Positions 54,354 to 62,897 of a stretch of DNA of 64,000 bases are shown in pieces. A program made the position numbers and the translations under genes. Position 1 is the first letter of the stretch; each line of letters starts with the position of its first letter. Below the pieces are notes generated by a model. The model saw nothing but the letters and a program-made list of their open reading frames with translations, made no database searches and was not told the origin of the DNA. This DNA comes from Flavipsychrobacter sp. (GTDB lineage: Bacteria; Bacteroidota; Bacteroidia; Chitinophagales; Chitinophagaceae), in the NCBI GenBank assembly GCA_017849575.1, contig JAFIGV010000014.1:1-64000 (forward strand). The letters run 5' to 3'.

Positions 54354-55367
54354 TCAGGAATTGGCTACAAGTTCCAGTTTGCCAATCAGTTCTTTAAGCA
54401 GGCTGGAATCATCTGTATCGGAGTTGACCCCTACACCCCGGGCACTATACTGCGCCAGAAGAGCCAGGCTGTATTCCACTTTGGGCAGAGGCCATTTGTT
54501 AGTCGCAGCCATCAGCTCTTTCACCCGGCCGGGATACAGTCCCACAATCGCCGCCGCATCTTTATCACTTTTCCCTTTGGCGAAATTGGCGAGATATAAT
54601 TTGTTGAAATGACTGTAAAATGATCCGATAACCAAAGGCATAGCCGCCGATTTGGGATTGGCCACAAAATAGGCGAGCATGCGGTAGAGCTTGTCTTTAT
54701 CGCCTGCGGTTAATGCCTCAGGCAACTGAAAGATGTTGTATTCCCTGCTGATGCCAATGTATTTCTGAATAAGCTCCGCTGTAAGCACCTTTTCGCCGGG
54801 CACGTTGATGCGGACCTTCTCAATTTCGTTAACTACTTTTTGCAGGTCATTACCGAGATAGGTAGCCAGCACCTGAGCCTCTCTTTCTCCGATATGGAAA
54901 TTTACCTCTACGCCGTAGTTCTGTATCCATGCGGGCATCTGCTCGTCTTTTACTTTGTCGGAGGTAAAGTAAAAGCCCTTGTCTTTTGCCAGTTTTACCA
55001 GTTTCCCTCTGCCGTCAGTTTTTTTAAAACGGTGTTCTATCAAAAATACCGTTGTGGGCGAAGGGTGCTCGAGGTAGGCACTCAGTTCGTTGAGCTTGTT
55101 CATCTGCGCAGCATCCTTTAGAATAACCACCTGCCTTTCTGCAAACATGGGAAACCGTCGGCAGGCATTTACAACCTCCTGCCATTCTGCATCTTTACCA
55201 TACAGTGTGATAAGGTTGAAATCTCGCTCTGCCGGCGTGAGAATTTTCTCTTCAAAATAGTTGGTGATGAGGTCAATATAAAAAGCTTCTTCTCCATCAA
55301 TAAGATAGAAAGGAGCAAACTGCTTATTTTGGATGGATTGAAATAGTTTCTTTAGATCGGATGTCAT
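54354..55367 (-). CDS. holA: DNA polymerase III delta subunit
   Basis: 337 aa. The clamp-loader subunit has three domains: an AAA-like N-terminal part (FYLIDGEEAFYIDLITNYFEE), a second with AYLEHPSPTTVFLIEHRFKK, and a helical collar (IIGLYPGRVKELMAATNKW-like, near 280). It opens the sliding clamp in the replisome. It is tail-to-tail with rsmI. Confidence 0.92.
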   Translation of the reverse strand: MTSDLKKLFQSIQNKQFAPFYLIDGEEAFYIDLITNYFEEKILTPAERDFNLITLYGKDAEWQEVVNACRRFPMFAERQVVILKDAAQMNKLNELSAYLEHPSPTTVFLIEHRFKKTDGRGKLVKLAKDKGFYFTSDKVKDEQMPAWIQNYGVEVNFHIGEREAQVLATYLGNDLQKVVNEIEKVRINVPGEKVLTAELIQKYIGISREYNIFQLPEALTAGDKDKLYRMLAYFVANPKSAAMPLVIGSFYSHFNKLYLANFAKGKSDKDAAAIVGLYPGRVKELMAATNKWPLPKVEYSLALLAQYSARGVGVNSDTDDSSLLKELIGKLELVANS

Positions 55368-55407
55368 ACACGGCTAAAAATAGAGAGGGAACGAGCAGGA
55401 TTTTTTT

Positions 55408-56133
55408 TTACTCTTCCGCATCCTGCGGCTGTATATTCAGTTCTGTCATTCCCTTAAGGCGAAGATAAACTCTTGCTGTGGTATATACATCGCGCAGGCA
55501 GTACGCGCTGATTCGTTTCAGGTCGTTTTGTTTCCAGTACACACCGGCTACCATGCTGCCATCTATATCTTCTTTGGGCGAAGGAATACCCAGCACTTCT
55601 GCCAAAAGCGAGAGTGAAGTGTAGTTTTTATAGTCGCCGAAACGCCAGAGTTCGAGCGTATCCAGATGGGGGACTTCCCAGGGCTTTTTGCCGTGTAGTT
55701 TCAGGCACTCCGGAAGCTGCATGCTCTGGATGACCATGCGCCGGCAGAGAAACGGTATATCGAACTCCTTGATATTGTGCCCGCAAAACTGCATTTTAGG
55801 AAACTGTTTCAGAAATCTACCCAGTACTTCGCAAAATTCTTCAAGCAGCTTCTTCTCGTCATCGTGCGCTATGGATTTCAGCACAAGGTTCCAGGCGCCC
55901 TCTTTTTCTACAAGCCGTCCCAGGCCAATACAAACTACTTTGGCAAACTCTGAAAAGATACCCGCTCTTTCCTCAAAAAGTTCTCCTGTCGTGGCCGGCT
56001 GATTCTCGCTGTTTTTCAGATACTTCGACTTTCGTTCCCAGTGCTGTTGCATGGCTGGCGTCAGTGCTGCAAACTGGTCTGCACAGGGCACAGTTTCGAT
56101 GTCAATAAATAGTATGTGCTTTAACGGTTCCAC
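55408..56133 (-). CDS. Predicted 3'-5' exonuclease, PolB-exonuclease-like
   Basis: 241 aa, RNase H fold. The acidic motifs are Asp11 and Glu13 (FIDIETVPC), the second Asp in GHNIKEFDIPFL near 120, and CLRDVYTTARVYLRL near 215. These match the DNA_pol_B_exo2 family, which is thought to act on DNA ends in repair. It is adjacent to holA on the same strand (40-base gap), so it may be co-transcribed. Confidence 0.88.
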   Translation of the reverse strand: MEPLKHILFIDIETVPCADQFAALTPAMQQHWERKSKYLKNSENQPATTGELFEERAGIFSEFAKVVCIGLGRLVEKEGAWNLVLKSIAHDDEKKLLEEFCEVLGRFLKQFPKMQFCGHNIKEFDIPFLCRRMVIQSMQLPECLKLHGKKPWEVPHLDTLELWRFGDYKNYTSLSLLAEVLGIPSPKEDIDGSMVAGVYWKQNDLKRISAYCLRDVYTTARVYLRLKGMTELNIQPQDAEE

Positions 56134-56148
56134 AACGAGTTCAAAAAT

Positions 56149-56156
56149 TATATTTG
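56149..56156 (+). promoter_or_regulatory. -7 element upstream of the coiled-coil protein gene
   Basis: TATATTTG at 56149-56156 is a perfect -7 match, 27 bases before ATG 56184. The in-frame ATG at 56154 lies inside it, which supports the downstream start. Confidence 0.5.
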
Positions 56157-56183
56157 TATCCGAAAATAGTCAATCAAAATTTT

Positions 56184-57116
56184 ATGAGCGAGCAAAACAT
56201 GAATGTGCACGAACCAAAAAAGCGCAACAACACCATCATTTACGTGGCAGTGATCGCCGTGTTGCTCGGCGTAAATATCTATTTGTTCGTGAACAGAAAC
56301 AAAGTTTCGCAGCAACGCGATGAAGCTTATTCGCAGCTCGATACGGTTACCACGGATCGTGACAACATCAAGGTAGAATATGATGCTGCTCTTGCGCGCC
56401 TCGATTTGCTGGTCGGAAAAAACGCGCAACTCGATAGTATGGTTACCAGTCAAAGCAGCGAGATCAGTCGCCTGCGCAGCCAGATTCAAGGTATTTTGTC
56501 CAACAACCGGGCTACATCTTCCGATCTTACCCGGGCACGCAATCTGATCACGCAACTCAATACAAAAGTGAAAACCTACGAGCAGCGTATAGCCGAGCTG
56601 GAGAATGATAACACTCGTCTGAACAAGTATAATCAGTTGCTCGAGGATGAACGCGATTCGACAGTTACTACCAACATTGCCCTTTCTCAAAAGGTGCGGC
56701 TGGGTTCGGTGCTCCATGCATCCAACATCCGCATGGCACCCATAGATCTCCGTCGCGGCGGAAAGAAGGAAAAGGAAACAACACGTGCAAGCAGGGTAGA
56801 TGTGCTTCGTATCACTTTTGATATTGATGAAAACCGTGTAGCGGAAGATGGTGTCAAGGATCTGTACATGCGTATCATAGCTCCCGATGGCTCGTTACTG
56901 AGTAATGAGGCTTACGGGTCGGGCACTACAGATACCTACGATGGTCAGAGCCTCGACTACACCGTGCTGAAGCAGATCAGCCTGAAGCAAGGAGAGCCGG
57001 TTCAAAACATATCTGTAGATTGGAAACAGAACGGCGACTATGCCCGTGGAAGCTACAGAATAGAGCTGTATAACGCCGGCTACAAAATCGGAAGTGGTAG
57101 CGTGGACTTGCGCTGA
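56184..57116 (+). CDS. Membrane-anchored coiled-coil protein
   Basis: 310 aa. One N-terminal membrane helix (residues 17-36, IIYVAVIAVLLGVNIYLFV) anchors a long coiled coil (about 40-170: QRDEAYSQLDTVTTDRDNI, LKTYEQRIAELENDN-like) and a beta-rich C-terminal domain (FDIDENRVAEDGVKDLYM). It is probably inner-membrane, with the coiled coil in the periplasm. I do not recognise a named family. A 142-base gap separates it from the response regulator. Confidence 0.82.
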   Translation: MSEQNMNVHEPKKRNNTIIYVAVIAVLLGVNIYLFVNRNKVSQQRDEAYSQLDTVTTDRDNIKVEYDAALARLDLLVGKNAQLDSMVTSQSSEISRLRSQIQGILSNNRATSSDLTRARNLITQLNTKVKTYEQRIAELENDNTRLNKYNQLLEDERDSTVTTNIALSQKVRLGSVLHASNIRMAPIDLRRGGKKEKETTRASRVDVLRITFDIDENRVAEDGVKDLYMRIIAPDGSLLSNEAYGSGTTDTYDGQSLDYTVLKQISLKQGEPVQNISVDWKQNGDYARGSYRIELYNAGYKIGSGSVDLR

Positions 57117-57258
57117 GCTGACGCGTCATCAACCGGTGCGGGCGACGGGTAGCTGGCAATGAAGCATTTAGAAAAGACGCTAAGTTTGTTCTTAACAAAA
57201 ACATAATCTGCGTTTTGTTTCGAGTTCACAGTTGCTGTCCTATTATTGTGTCGTATTT

Positions 57259-57945
57259 ATGGAAGTGCTACCAGGTAAAATATTGATTGTGGACGATGAG
57301 CCGGATATCGTCGAGTTCATTAGTTACAATCTCAAAAGCAAAGGATACAACATTGCGGTGGCGCGCGACGGGGTAGAGGCTATTAGAAAAGCGAAGGAGT
57401 TTCGGCCAGACCTGATTCTGATGGATGTGATGATGCCCAACAAAGACGGTATTCAGGCAGTAAAGGAACTTCGTCAGCTTCCGGACTTTGAGCATATTGC
57501 CATTATCTTTCTTACGGCGCTTAATGATGAAAAATCAGAAATAGCCGGACTTCAGGTAGGTGCCGATGACTATCTTTCCAAACCCATAAAACCTGAGTTG
57601 TTAGCCACCCGGATCAGTGCTGCCTTGCGTCGTTTTCGCAAAGACGATGATCAGGAAAATAAACTCAGCTTCGGCGACCTCGAGATCAACAAAACAAAAT
57701 TTACCGTCACCTACAAAGGCGATGAGATCATTCTGGCGAAAAAGGAATTTGAACTTTTGTCGCTGCTGGCCTCTAAGCCCGGACGGGTATTTTTACGCAA
57801 TGAAATTCTTCAGCGCGTTTGGGGTACTGATGTCATTGTAGGCGACCGGACGATAGATGTACACATCCGAAAAATCCGGCAGAAGATAGGCATTGACCTT
57901 ATAACCACCGTAAAGGGCGTAGGTTATAAGTTTGAAATGCCTTAG
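57259..57945 (+). CDS. OmpR/PhoB-type response regulator of a two-component pair
   Basis: 228 aa. Receiver domain with Asp56 (LMDVMMPNKDG) and KPIKP near 105; winged helix with LAKKEFELLSLLASKPGR and DRTIDVHIRKIRQKIG. It begins at ATG 57259; an upstream in-frame ATG at 57232 adds nine residues. The histidine kinase gene starts 9 bases later, so they form an operon, in the order of PhoB-PhoR. The stimulus is unknown. Confidence 0.93.
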   Translation: MEVLPGKILIVDDEPDIVEFISYNLKSKGYNIAVARDGVEAIRKAKEFRPDLILMDVMMPNKDGIQAVKELRQLPDFEHIAIIFLTALNDEKSEIAGLQVGADDYLSKPIKPELLATRISAALRRFRKDDDQENKLSFGDLEINKTKFTVTYKGDEIILAKKEFELLSLLASKPGRVFLRNEILQRVWGTDVIVGDRTIDVHIRKIRQKIGIDLITTVKGVGYKFEMP

Positions 57946-57954
57946 CTTTAGTTC

Positions 57955-59010
57955 ATGTCGGTTTTCGATTCCAAGAATGTTTCTCCACGCATTCTTTCCG
58001 CTTTCACCGCATTTATTATCTCCACGGTCAATGCTCTGTTCAGTTTGCTGCTCGATGCCAACTGGTACACACCCGTGCTGGTGTTTGTCATCACTTTTAT
58101 CATCACGTTTTACCTCTATTACTACACGCTTCAACGCTTTATTTATCGAAAGATCAAGCTGATCTATAAATTTATTTATCAGACCAAGGCTACGCGCAAA
58201 GAGGAGTTTTTCTATAATTCGATATTGCCTCAAAAGTCAATTGAGCAGGTTAGTGAAGACGTGCAGAAATGGGCTGCGCAACGCCGGCAGGAGATAGAGA
58301 TACTCCGCGCAAATGAACAATTCCGGAAGGAGTTTCTGATGAACCTGGCCCACGAGCTACGGACGCCGATCTTCACCGTGCAGGGTTATATTGATACATT
58401 GCTTGGAGGCGCCATGAATGATGCTACGGTCAACAAAAAATTTCTTAGCAATGCTTCAAAAGGCATGGACCGGCTGGTTCGGCTTGTGGACGATCTGGGC
58501 GAAATTTCTAAACTGGAATCTGGGCGTATTCCTATCATTCAGGAAACTTTTGTGATTCAGGATCTGGTGAGTGATGTATTTGAAGAACTGTCTCTGGCCG
58601 CATCCGAAAAGCACATCAGTCTTTCGTTAAAAAAAGGCACGGAGGGAGCTTTGCAGGTTTATGCCGACAAACCGAAAATAAAACAGGTGTTGGTCAACCT
58701 GATCGAAAACGCCATCAAGTACGGCAATGAAAACGGTATGATCACCGCCGGCTGTTATTTGATGGATGACAAGCACATTTACGTTGAGATTTCAGATGAT
58801 GGTCCGGGCATCGCTGAAGAACACTTGCCCAGAATTTTTGAGCGCTTCTATCGTGCCGACCGCAGTCGTAGCCGCACGATTGGCGGCACGGGGCTGGGCC
58901 TCGCTATCGTCAAGCACATTGTGGAAGCCCACGGCCAAACAGTTAATGTTCGGAGTAAGCCCGGCGTAGGCTCATCCTTTGGTTTCACACTGGAGCGGGG
59001 CAAAGAATAA
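57955..59010 (+). CDS. PhoR-like sensor histidine kinase
   Basis: 351 aa, inner membrane. Two membrane helices (about 16-33 and 40-58) and a short HAMP-like linker precede the H box with His133 (AHELRTPIF). The kinase core has the N box NLIENAIKYG, the G1 box DDGPGIAEEHLPRIFERFYR and the G2 box GGTGLGLAIVKHI. It phosphorylates the response regulator encoded just upstream. There is no large extracellular sensor domain, so the signal may come from the membrane. Confidence 0.93.
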   Translation: MSVFDSKNVSPRILSAFTAFIISTVNALFSLLLDANWYTPVLVFVITFIITFYLYYYTLQRFIYRKIKLIYKFIYQTKATRKEEFFYNSILPQKSIEQVSEDVQKWAAQRRQEIEILRANEQFRKEFLMNLAHELRTPIFTVQGYIDTLLGGAMNDATVNKKFLSNASKGMDRLVRLVDDLGEISKLESGRIPIIQETFVIQDLVSDVFEELSLAASEKHISLSLKKGTEGALQVYADKPKIKQVLVNLIENAIKYGNENGMITAGCYLMDDKHIYVEISDDGPGIAEEHLPRIFERFYRADRSRSRTIGGTGLGLAIVKHIVEAHGQTVNVRSKPGVGSSFGFTLERGKE

Positions 59011-59030
59011 TCCGGAAAAATGCTTTTGGA

Positions 59031-59633
59031 GTGGTACGATTGTTTTGCCCATTAGCAAACAGCCGGCTCGTGAACACAACAATAATCAAAGATTTTCCTG
59101 ACAAAGCAAAACAGTTACGCTGGTGGCAAGTAGCACTGCTTTCCGTCGCAATCTCATCTTTAGGAGCATTGTCTGGTGGTAGGGACACCCAAAGCCAGCG
59201 TACGGTGTATCGCCGTCGCAAACAGGCGCCCTGGGCACCGCCGGGATGGATATTTGCCCCGGCCTGGACGTTCAATAACTTTTGCCTGTTAATGGGCATT
59301 CGGCGCATGATGCGAAAGGGCAAGCTTTCTGCTTCGGGCAAGCTGCTGGCAGTACAGATCGGTATCTGGTTTATTTTCTTCAGCTTCAACTACGTTTATT
59401 TTAAGAAAAAGAGTCCTGTTCTGGCAGCAGTATGGTCTAATGCCGATTCAGTGTTGGCGCTTGCTGGTTTGATTTTGACATACAGGCAAGACCGGAAAGC
59501 GGCACTGAGCTACGCGCCCTTACTGTTGTGGACAGCCTTTGCGAGCACACTTGCCGACTATCAGGCCGTGCATAACGATGACCCGTTGCTGCATTCAAAG
59601 GCCCTGAAAAAGACGAACGTTAACCTGTTGTAA
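59031..59633 (+). CDS. TspO/MBR-like membrane protein
   Basis: About 187-200 aa with four or five membrane helices and the TspO signature APPGWIFAPAWTFNNF at about residue 63-79. TspO proteins bind porphyrins or tryptophan-related ligands and are linked to stress and redox control. The start is uncertain: GTG 59031 gives the longest frame and GTG 59070 (VNTTIIKDFPD) a shorter one; no ATG lies before the first helix. It is 20 bases from the kinase stop. Confidence 0.85.
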   Translation: MVRLFCPLANSRLVNTTIIKDFPDKAKQLRWWQVALLSVAISSLGALSGGRDTQSQRTVYRRRKQAPWAPPGWIFAPAWTFNNFCLLMGIRRMMRKGKLSASGKLLAVQIGIWFIFFSFNYVYFKKKSPVLAAVWSNADSVLALAGLILTYRQDRKAALSYAPLLLWTAFASTLADYQAVHNDDPLLHSKALKKTNVNLL

Positions 59634-59771
59634 ATGGCGGCACATCGGGGTGCAACCTTAAACAATGTTTTACATTTTTGTAAGGAATTAGTAAAGCGAT
59701 GTGCACCGTTACCGCACATTTATTCCTAATTTCAAAGTATAGGGGAGAGCGTCGGGGGTTAATGTATAACC

Positions 59772-60578
59772 ATGGACATCATTCAAAGAGAAAATAAATT
59801 TTTCCTTCAGTTAGCCAATGGCGAGCTGGAGCTGACAGAACAACAGGTAAAGAAAAGGGTAGAACGTGGCGACAAGCTGCATGAATACCTTCAGAAACTC
59901 GAACAGAAGGAACCGGAAATACCGGTGCGCGAAGCTGTGCCGAAGTCGGCCCAGTCTTTCATTACCTCCGGGAAATATTTCGACAACCTGATACAGGAAT
60001 TCGAGGAAATTTACCGCCTGAGCGAAGACAAAGAAGATGCCGAGCAAAAGCTGATCCGCTTCTGCAAAAACGCCATCAACAAGCTCTATACCGACCGGAA
60101 AAATCCGCGCACTGATCATGTAGTCATTGACTATTACATTCTTTCCTGGTCGAGGGTTATTTCTTTTATTCAGAGCCTTGCCAACAAAGAGCCCGAGGAG
60201 GCGCCCGCTAATACCCTCGAAACCACGCCAGCAAGTGCACCGGTAATGACGCCGGAAAATCTTGTAAGGCAACTGCTCATCCTGCAATTGATACAGGCCG
60301 ATGGTCTTTTTCCGATCAGCGACGCACTTCAGGGTGTGGCACATGCAGACATCCTGCAACTGATGAGCGGGGTGCTTGGGGTTAGTAAAGACTATATCGA
60401 GGAACCGCTGCAACAATCCTCCGCAATATTATTGAAGCGTGGCATCTCAAAAGATAATATTGCCGGAAGAGTTGCGCTACTGGAAGAACTGGATCAATAT
60501 TTTGAAACCCTACCATATCCCAACATTATCAGCCGGGTGAAGCTGCTCCTCAAAATATACAGAGAACATAATCCTTAG
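59772..60578 (+). CDS. Hypothetical helical protein (268 aa)
   Basis: A soluble, mostly helical protein with no signal peptide. An N-terminal charged helix (ELTEQQVKKRVERGDKLHE), a Pro/Ala-rich linker near 145-165 (EPEEAPANTLETTPASAP), and a second helical part with LLILQLIQADGLFPI. I do not recognise the family and find no catalytic motif. It lies between the TspO-like gene and mtgA, so a cell-envelope or stress role is only a guess. Confidence 0.7.
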   Translation: MDIIQRENKFFLQLANGELELTEQQVKKRVERGDKLHEYLQKLEQKEPEIPVREAVPKSAQSFITSGKYFDNLIQEFEEIYRLSEDKEDAEQKLIRFCKNAINKLYTDRKNPRTDHVVIDYYILSWSRVISFIQSLANKEPEEAPANTLETTPASAPVMTPENLVRQLLILQLIQADGLFPISDALQGVAHADILQLMSGVLGVSKDYIEEPLQQSSAILLKRGISKDNIAGRVALLEELDQYFETLPYPNIISRVKLLLKIYREHNP

Positions 60579-60639
60579 GCGGTAATTTGCGGAACTTTGT
60601 ATTTTTTCGATATAATTACACCGCTAAAATTGCACAAGA

Positions 60640-61326
60640 TTGATCCGTTCTTTTTTTAAAATACTGTGGTATCTATTCCTGGGTTCTTTGGTTTATCTGC
60701 TCCTGTGCAAATGGGTCTTCCCTCCCGTCACGCTTACCCAGCTCGGGTCACTTACTGCCGGTGATGGATTGAAACGCGACTACGTGAGTTGGGAGGACAT
60801 AAGTCCGAACGTAAAGCTGGCCGCTATTGCCAGCGAAGATCAGTTGTTTCCGGATCACGAAGGGTTCGACTGGAAGGCTATAGAAAAAAGTCTCGATCAA
60901 AAGCAAACGCGAAAGAGAAGACCGCGTGGCGCAGCAGCAAGTACCATCAGCCAGCAGGTTGCAAAAAACGTTTTTCTATGGCAGGGAAGTGGCTGGACGC
61001 GCTACGTGCGGAAGGTGCCGGAGATGTTTTATACTAAAGCTATTGAATGGGTTTGGGGTAAGGAACGTATTCTCGAGGTTTATCTCAACGTCATCGAAAT
61101 GGGCAGAGGCATTTATGGCATCGAAGCTGCATCGCGCCAGTATTTTCATAAGTCTGCGAAGAACCTGAGCCGTCAGGAAGCAGCCATGATTATTGCCTGC
61201 CTGCCTAATCCTAAAAAATTTACTGTGGTGCCCGTAAGCAGACGGGTAAAGTGGCGCACACCAGCTATTCTACGACAAATGTCTTTAATTGAATCGGACC
61301 CTGAGGTTCGTAGCCTCATCCGCTGA
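60640..61326 (+). CDS. mtgA: Monofunctional peptidoglycan glycosyltransferase
   Basis: 228 aa, starting at TTG 60640 (IRSFFKILWYLF). A membrane helix (residues 5-23) anchors a GT51 domain that polymerises lipid II into glycan strands. The catalytic Glu66 sits in ASEDQLFPDHEGFDW, with GAAASTISQQVAKN near 98 and VYLNVIEMGRGIYGIEAA near 145. It lacks a transpeptidase domain. A clean single gene. Confidence 0.93.
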   Translation: MIRSFFKILWYLFLGSLVYLLLCKWVFPPVTLTQLGSLTAGDGLKRDYVSWEDISPNVKLAAIASEDQLFPDHEGFDWKAIEKSLDQKQTRKRRPRGAAASTISQQVAKNVFLWQGSGWTRYVRKVPEMFYTKAIEWVWGKERILEVYLNVIEMGRGIYGIEAASRQYFHKSAKNLSRQEAAMIIACLPNPKKFTVVPVSRRVKWRTPAILRQMSLIESDPEVRSLIR

Positions 61327-61369
61327 CTAAGACTGGCACAGTATTTTTTACCGCTACCGGTAAAACCTT

Positions 61370-61627
61370 ATGCCACTAAGAAAACTTTTAGGAGGACTAA
61401 TATTCCTGATGCTCACCTGGACTGCTTGCAGCAATGATCCTGAAAATATGGGGCATAGTACGCCTATAGATTCTACCAACGACAATGGTACCGCGCCCGC
61501 TACCTGGGGTGCCAACAATCCTGCGAACGCTCAGGATACCATCTATAAAAACTCAAGCGATACCGGCACCGATGTAAACATGGGCCCGGATAATACCAGA
61601 GATATTCAACCACCAAAAGAAAGATAG
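61370..61627 (+). CDS. Small lipoprotein, first of a tandem pair
   Basis: 85 aa with a lipoprotein signal (LMLTWTACS, Cys20). The mature part is Asn/Thr/Asp-rich and disordered, and includes DTIYKNSSDTGT and GPDN near the end. It is one base upstream of a second small lipoprotein gene with the same style. No function known. Confidence 0.75.
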   Translation: MPLRKLLGGLIFLMLTWTACSNDPENMGHSTPIDSTNDNGTAPATWGANNPANAQDTIYKNSSDTGTDVNMGPDNTRDIQPPKER

Positions 61628-61628
61628 C

Positions 61629-61883
61629 ATGAAGAAAAGCCGTATCCTCATTCTTGCAGGCACTCTGTTGCTGGGAGCCTGCGGCGATATGAGCCATAAT
61701 GTAAATGAAGATGAAAGCAACTATGTGGACAGTGCGGGCATGAATCCTGATGACATGGGAAATCCCAAAGCGACCCATGCACCCATTCGCGATGTTTACA
61801 ACACAGACACCAGCAGTGCGACAGTAGGCCCGGACAATGCTCCTCCCCATGAGCCAGGCGCTGATACTGGCATGCGGCACTGA
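61629..61883 (+). CDS. Small lipoprotein, second of a tandem pair
   Basis: 84 aa with a lipoprotein signal (LLLGACGD, Cys17). Disordered, with repeated short motifs also seen in the first copy: DVYNTDTSSA and GPDN near residue 70, and MG repeats. Similar length and composition suggest an old duplication. It is followed by a terminator. Function unknown. Confidence 0.75.
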   Translation: MKKSRILILAGTLLLGACGDMSHNVNEDESNYVDSAGMNPDDMGNPKATHAPIRDVYNTDTSSATVGPDNAPPHEPGADTGMRH

Positions 61884-61907
61884 TAACCTTACGAAATAAT
61901 CTTTGGC

Positions 61908-61936
61908 AGCAGCACTCTTTCCGGGTGCTGCTTTTA
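61908..61936 (+). terminator. Terminator after the tandem lipoprotein genes
   Basis: Stem AGCAGCAC / GTGCTGCT with a 9-base loop, followed by TTTTAGTTT. Confidence 0.75.
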
Positions 61937-62055
61937 GTTTGCAAAGCGTTCGTTAAGCGCCTGCAAATTGCGGGTTAAGGGTGACCCTGCTTCTTTTCGA
62001 CATAGGGCAAAGGCTGCATCTTTGTTTCATCAAAGCATACAAAATCACTGCAACA

Positions 62056-62223
62056 ATGAAAAAGAGCATCAACACTTCAATGATCATCACTTCGATCCTG
62101 GTGCAAGCTTATATCGCGCTGAGCCGGACCTGGGCCATAGGGGATAAGATGTATAAAAACACAAGGGATTTGGCCGTCAGAAAAACTCCGTCTCTTCGTC
62201 CCACAGTTGCCCGTCCTGCCTGA
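62056..62223 (+). CDS. 55-aa membrane protein
   Basis: An ATG at 62056 opens a 55-aa frame: MKKSINTSMIITSILVQAY with a hydrophobic segment at 8-22, then a basic C-terminal part (MYKNTRDLAVRKTPSLRP). A longer reading frame from 61981 is less likely because it has no signal or promoter logic. Family unrecognised. It sits alone after the lipoprotein terminator. Confidence 0.5.
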   Translation: MKKSINTSMIITSILVQAYIALSRTWAIGDKMYKNTRDLAVRKTPSLRPTVARPA

Positions 62224-62256
62224 TTTTTCCTCGTCCCGTTCCCGATTGGGGACCAC

Positions 62257-62859
62257 TTACGATTTCAGGCTTTTCCCGATCAATGGTGCAAGCCTTTCTG
62301 CCCAGATTTGATATTCCTTAGCTGAAGGGTGAAGTCCGTCGCCCGCAAGATATTCCACGTTGTTTCCGTTGGCTCTGGTACTGGCAGTGATGTCCAGATA
62401 GCGGCAGCCATGCGCTTCAGTCACGCGGCGGTTGACATCATTATAGGCGTCAATTTCCTTGGCGATGGCCGTCCGGTCACGATCGTGTGCAAAGGGTGTT
62501 ACACCCCAGTCGGGAATGGAAAGCACAAATACATTTTGTGTGTGTCCGTTTGCAAAAATGATAGCCTGATTAATCAGACTCGTAAATTCTTCTTCATAAT
62601 TTTCAAGGCTTCTTCCCCGATATTGATTGTTGACTCCAATCAACAAGCTCACAAAAGAAAAAATCTCCCGGATGCCTTCTTCGCGAAGGGCGGCAGTGAG
62701 CTCATCGGTAGTCCATCCTGTGCGGGCTACAATCACGGGTTCGGCGACTTCAATTTTTTGCTTTGCTAAAACCTCCACTACCTGATAGGGAAAACTTTGC
62801 TGCAGGGGTACTTGCTCACCAATGGTATAAGAATCGCCGAGCGCGAGATATGTGTACAT
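62257..62859 (-). CDS. SGNH/GDSL hydrolase
   Basis: 200 aa without a signal peptide. SGNH blocks: the Ser in ALGDSYTIGEQ near residue 9, the Asn in IGVNNQYRG near 75, and Asp/His in DGLHPSAKEYQ near 178. These enzymes hydrolyse esters of lipids, carbohydrates or acyl groups. Substrate unknown. It follows the aldehyde dehydrogenase gene by 38 bases on the same strand. Confidence 0.92.
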   Translation of the reverse strand: MYTYLALGDSYTIGEQVPLQQSFPYQVVEVLAKQKIEVAEPVIVARTGWTTDELTAALREEGIREIFSFVSLLIGVNNQYRGRSLENYEEEFTSLINQAIIFANGHTQNVFVLSIPDWGVTPFAHDRDRTAIAKEIDAYNDVNRRVTEAHGCRYLDITASTRANGNNVEYLAGDGLHPSAKEYQIWAERLAPLIGKSLKS

Positions 62860-62897
62860 GAGCTGCTTTTTAGAAAAGCTAAAATAACAGTATCAAA

